From Paraphotobacterium marinum (GTDB lineage: Bacteria > Pseudomonadota > Gammaproteobacteria > Enterobacterales > Vibrionaceae): 64,000 nt of DNA. This document shows, one piece after another, positions 61,393-64,000 of the stretch (its first letter is position 1; each line of letters begins with the position of its first letter). Below the pieces are notes generated by a model. The model was not told the origin of the DNA and did no database searches. It saw only the letters and a list, made by a program, of their open reading frames with translations. The stretch spans positions 1,158,695 through 1,222,694 of the forward strand of contig NZ_CP022355.1 in NCBI RefSeq assembly GCF_002216855.1, given 5' to 3'. The translations under genes were made by a program, and so were the position numbers.

Positions 61393-62480
61393 TTATTTTT
61401 TAGAGTTTGTGTCTAGTTTTTTTTCTAGATAGTGACTATATCTAGACATTATGAAACAGAAAAACCAAAAAATCATACCTACAAAAAGATAACTCTCTGT
61501 TGAAAAGCCTAACCAATTTGGATCATTATTTGCTGCCTGACCAATCCCTAATACGTCAAACATACCAATGATTAAAACTAAACTTGTATCTTTGAAAAGT
61601 CCAATGAATGTGTTAACAATTGAAGGTATCGAAATTTTTAAAGCCTGCGGTATAATAATAAGAAAATTAGTTTTCCAATATGTTAAGCCGAGGGAACTTG
61701 AAGCTTCATATTGACCCTTAGGTATGGCTTGCAAACCACCTCTGATAACCTCTGCCATGTATGCGGAACTAAACAAAATAACCCCAATCAGGGCTCTAGA
61801 TAATTTATCAATTTCTGTGCCTGAATTTAAGAAAAGTGGAAGCATTACTGAGGCCATAAAAAGAACTGTAATTAACGGAACCCCTCTCCAAAACTCAATG
61901 TATATTATTGATATACTTCTAATGATTGGCATTTTTGAGCGTCGTCCGAGAGCAAGAATGATCCCAAGAGGAAGAGAAACAATTATTCCTGATACGGCAA
62001 TAACAATTGTTATTAGTAATCCGCCCCAAAGATGAGTATCTACTTTTACTAACCCCAAAAAACCACCATATAAAATAATAAAGCTGAGTATTGGATATGT
62101 TAAAATTGAAAATATCTTAATTTTATTTGGGGTTTTTGATAAAATTAAAATAAAAAATATTGTTGATAAAGCAAAAAAAACATTTACTCTCCAAATAGAT
62201 TCATCAGGATAAAACCCATAAATAAATTGTTGAATTCTAACTAAAATAAAAATCCAACAGGCACCTGAACTGTTGCACTGCGCTTTGGTGCTACCTAACC
62301 AATCTGCATTTATTAATGCCCAATTTAAAAAATAGTAATATTATAAATTACTAATATACTAAGAATGATAGAGATAATACCGCTTGTAAATGAGTAAAAT
62401 AAATTTTTCTTTAACCAGTAAATTAAGCCATGAGTTTTTTGGGGTGGGGGCAAGTCTGGTTTAAATATATGTTTTTTCAT
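61393..62480 (-). CDS. aapM: General L-amino-acid ABC transporter permease AapM, frameshifted
   Basis: Permease of the Aap importer. The C-terminal 220 residues hold the permease domain with its EAA loop (QYEASSSLGL). Upstream, an ATG at 62480 opens a frame that runs about 50 codons to a membrane helix and stops (ITIF then TAA). The missing middle part (NWALINADWLG, then WIFILVRIQQFIYGFYP) is one base out of frame and continuous with the permease. One extra T on the coding strand at the A6 run 62327-62332 gives 362 residues, near the family's 384. aapQ ends 4 bases before its start. Confidence 0.85.
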
Positions 62481-62483
62481 TAT

Positions 62484-63635
62484 TTATCTCTCTATTAAGG
62501 ATATTTTTTTATTATAGATATTCATAATGACTGATGTGAGTAAGCTTAGAGTTAAATAAACGCCCATAGTCATAAAAATAATTTCAATAGCCTGACCTGT
62601 TTGATTTAAGGTTGTTCCTGCAAAAACAGATACTAAATCAGGGTAACCAATTGCCATAGCTAATGATGAATTTTTTGTAAGGTTTAAATACTGACTTGTT
62701 AAGGGAGGGATAATTACTCTTAGAGCTTGTGGAATTATAATTAATTTTAAAATCTTGTTTTTTTTAAGACCAATTGAGTAAGCTGCTTCCCACTGACCAA
62801 GACTTATTGAAGTAATACCTGATCTCACGATTTCGGCAATAAATGAAGCTGTGTACAATGAAAGTGCAATTAAAAGTGCTGTTAGTTCAGGTAGTAAACT
62901 GATACCCCCAGAGAAATTAAACCCTTTGAGAATTGGTTTAGTAACGTTGATATCTATGTTAAAGGTGAAGATAGAAATTAAAGGTATACAGATCAAAATA
63001 AAGAGTGAAATTAATAATGCAGGTACTTCTTTTCCAGTTTTATTTTTATAATAATGTACATATTTATACCAAATGAAAATTAAAATGAAGCTAATAAATA
63101 TACTAAATAATAAAACTTGGTATCCATTTATTATATCTAAAGATGGCAGATAAAGTCCCCTTACGTTCAAGAATACAGACTCTCCAACATTAAAGCTATT
63201 TCTCGGAGAGGGGAGCGTTTGTAAAACAGCAAAATACCAAAAAAAAATTTGAAGCAGTAAAGGGACGTTACGAAATATCTCTATGTAACATGTTGCTAAT
63301 TTTTTTAGTAACCAATTATTAGACATTTTGGTAATACCAATCAGAAAACCCAGTATTGTTGCAAAAAATATTCCTAAGATTGACACTAATACAGTATTCA
63401 ACAAACCTACTAAAAAGGTATCGCCATATGTATTATTTTCCGAATAGTCAATTAATGACTGCGATATGCCAAAACCAGATTTTTCAGATAAGAAATCAAA
63501 ACCAGTTGTAATTCCTCTTGAGGATAAATTAGAAAATGTATTATTTAAAATGTAATAAAAAAAATAACAAATAATAATTACACAAATTATTTGAAAAAAT
63601 ATAGCCCTTGCTTTTTGATTGTAGATTAATTTCAC
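62484..63635 (-). CDS. aapQ: General L-amino-acid ABC transporter permease AapQ
   Basis: Partner permease to AapM, 383 residues. It has an N-terminal membrane helix, then GLLNTVLVSILGIFFATILGFLIG near residue 75, a large loop typical of AapQ (SPRNSFNVGESVFLNVRGLYLPS), and the EAA loop SLGQWEAAYSIGL near residue 283. KNSSLAMAIGYPDLV near residue 325 is characteristic. It forms the membrane channel with AapM. A clear AAGGAGG-type site precedes the start. Confidence 0.94.
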   Translation of the reverse strand: MKLIYNQKARAIFFQIICVIIICYFFYYILNNTFSNLSSRGITTGFDFLSEKSGFGISQSLIDYSENNTYGDTFLVGLLNTVLVSILGIFFATILGFLIGITKMSNNWLLKKLATCYIEIFRNVPLLLQIFFWYFAVLQTLPSPRNSFNVGESVFLNVRGLYLPSLDIINGYQVLLFSIFISFILIFIWYKYVHYYKNKTGKEVPALLISLFILICIPLISIFTFNIDINVTKPILKGFNFSGGISLLPELTALLIALSLYTASFIAEIVRSGITSISLGQWEAAYSIGLKKNKILKLIIIPQALRVIIPPLTSQYLNLTKNSSLAMAIGYPDLVSVFAGTTLNQTGQAIEIIFMTMGVYLTLSLLTSVIMNIYNKKISLIER

Positions 63636-63702
63636 TTTTCCTCCTTAAAAGTAAAAATTAAAAAGGATGATTTAATATCATCACTTTTTAATAAAATTTT
63701 TA

Positions 63703-64000
63703 TTACCTAATTGGAGGCGCATATTGAAGACCCTGTTTTGTCCATAAGTTATTGAGTCCTCTATCGATTTTAAGAGGGGAGTTCATGCCAACCGTTCTAT
63801 TAAAAATTTCACCATAGTTGCCAACTTGTTTTATTATTTGATATCCCCAATCTTGAGGTAAGTTCATGGATTTATGATGAGTTGATCCTGTTCCTATTAA
63901 TCTCTCAACATTTGGATCCGTAGATTCTTTCTGCATTTTATCAACATTTTTTGAGTTTATATCTAGCTCCTCCGCATTAACCAAGGCAAACAACGTCCAC
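63703..64000 (-). CDS. aapJ: General L-amino-acid ABC transporter binding protein AapJ, C-terminal end (partial)
   Basis: The frame is open from the window end to the stop at 63703. The fragment is the C-terminal ~98 residues of a periplasmic amino-acid-binding protein of the AapJ/BztA type. QVGNYGEIFNRTVGMNSPLKI and LNNLWTKQGLQYAPPIR match the family's ending. The signal peptide and binding residues lie outside. It is the first gene of the aapJQMP operon, 67 bases upstream of aapQ. Confidence 0.92.
   Translation of the reverse strand, partial: WTLFALVNAEELDINSKNVDKMQKESTDPNVERLIGTGSTHHKSMNLPQDWGYQIIKQVGNYGEIFNRTVGMNSPLKIDRGLNNLWTKQGLQYAPPIR

Noticed and set aside
1-64000. CRISPR arrays, phage genes, insertion sequences, tRNA or rRNA genes
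   Set aside because: None were recognised on either strand; no regularly spaced repeats, transposase motifs or tRNA T-loops were seen.

Overview
The window is a strongly AT-rich stretch of a gammaproteobacterial chromosome, packed with housekeeping genes and showing no phage, insertion sequence, CRISPR array, rRNA or recognisable tRNA. Most proteins read as close relatives of E. coli, Vibrio or Shewanella proteins. The gene neighbourhoods are those of that broad group: sohB-topA-cysB, yfaE-nrdB-nrdA next to ubiG-gyrA, gyrA-serC-aroA-cmk-rpsA-ihfB-lapA-lapB-pyrF, pabB-nudL-sdaA, hinT-lpoB-thiK, mfd-lolCDE, msbA-lpxK-ycaR, asnS-aspC and bioA/bioBFCD. Several blocks are compacted versions of the E. 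coli order (no yfaL, nagZ, ompF, kdsB or sapA at the usual places), which suggests a streamlined genome. The exact order cannot be fixed from sequence alone. TGA is a normal stop (gyrA, aroA, lolE, lpxK, ycaR), so the standard code applies.

Layout. 1-4.6 kb: end of sohB, topA (frameshifted), miaE, cysB. 4.6-10.3 kb (minus): an AEC-family transporter, then the class Ia ribonucleotide reductase cluster yfaE-nrdB-nrdA with tandem NrdR-box-like sites and a DnaA box upstream, then ubiG. 10.5-20.7 kb (plus): gyrA, serC, aroA, cmk, rpsA with an S1-type leader, ihfB, lapA, lapB, pyrF. 20.7-24.2 kb (minus): sapBCDF without sapA. 24.4-27.1 kb: tyrR and fabV. 27.1-33.2 kb (minus): phoPQ, grxA, sdaA, nudL, pabB. 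33.4-39.2 kb: class I fumarase, pyrC (minus), hinT, lpoB, a thiK-like gene, ndh. 39.4-50.5 kb: mfd (minus), lolCDE, a DUF2062 gene (minus), msbA, lpxK, ycaR, yfcA. 50.6-56.1 kb: a small unknown gene, aspC and asnS (minus), queD, queE, bioA. 56.2-59.8 kb: bioBFCD. 59.9-64 kb (minus): yccA and the aapJQMP amino-acid ABC transporter, cut by the window end.

Functionally the window covers DNA topology, dNTP supply, translation (S1, asnS, queuosine genes, miaE), envelope assembly (MsbA, LpxK, LolCDE, LapAB, LpoB), biotin synthesis, shikimate/serine/folate steps and amino-acid uptake. I found no convincing previously undescribed system. The strongest unexpected pattern is that seven genes (topA, sapF, thiK-like, lolD, a DUF2062 gene, aspC, aapM) each carry one frame break. 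Every break is repaired by adding exactly one base, usually in a homopolymer, and restores a protein of normal length. Two of them are normally essential. The cause is either systematic base-calling loss or slippage-tolerated poly(A/T) tracts. The best regulatory signals are the rpsA leader, with two GGA-loop hairpins, and the nrdA control region.
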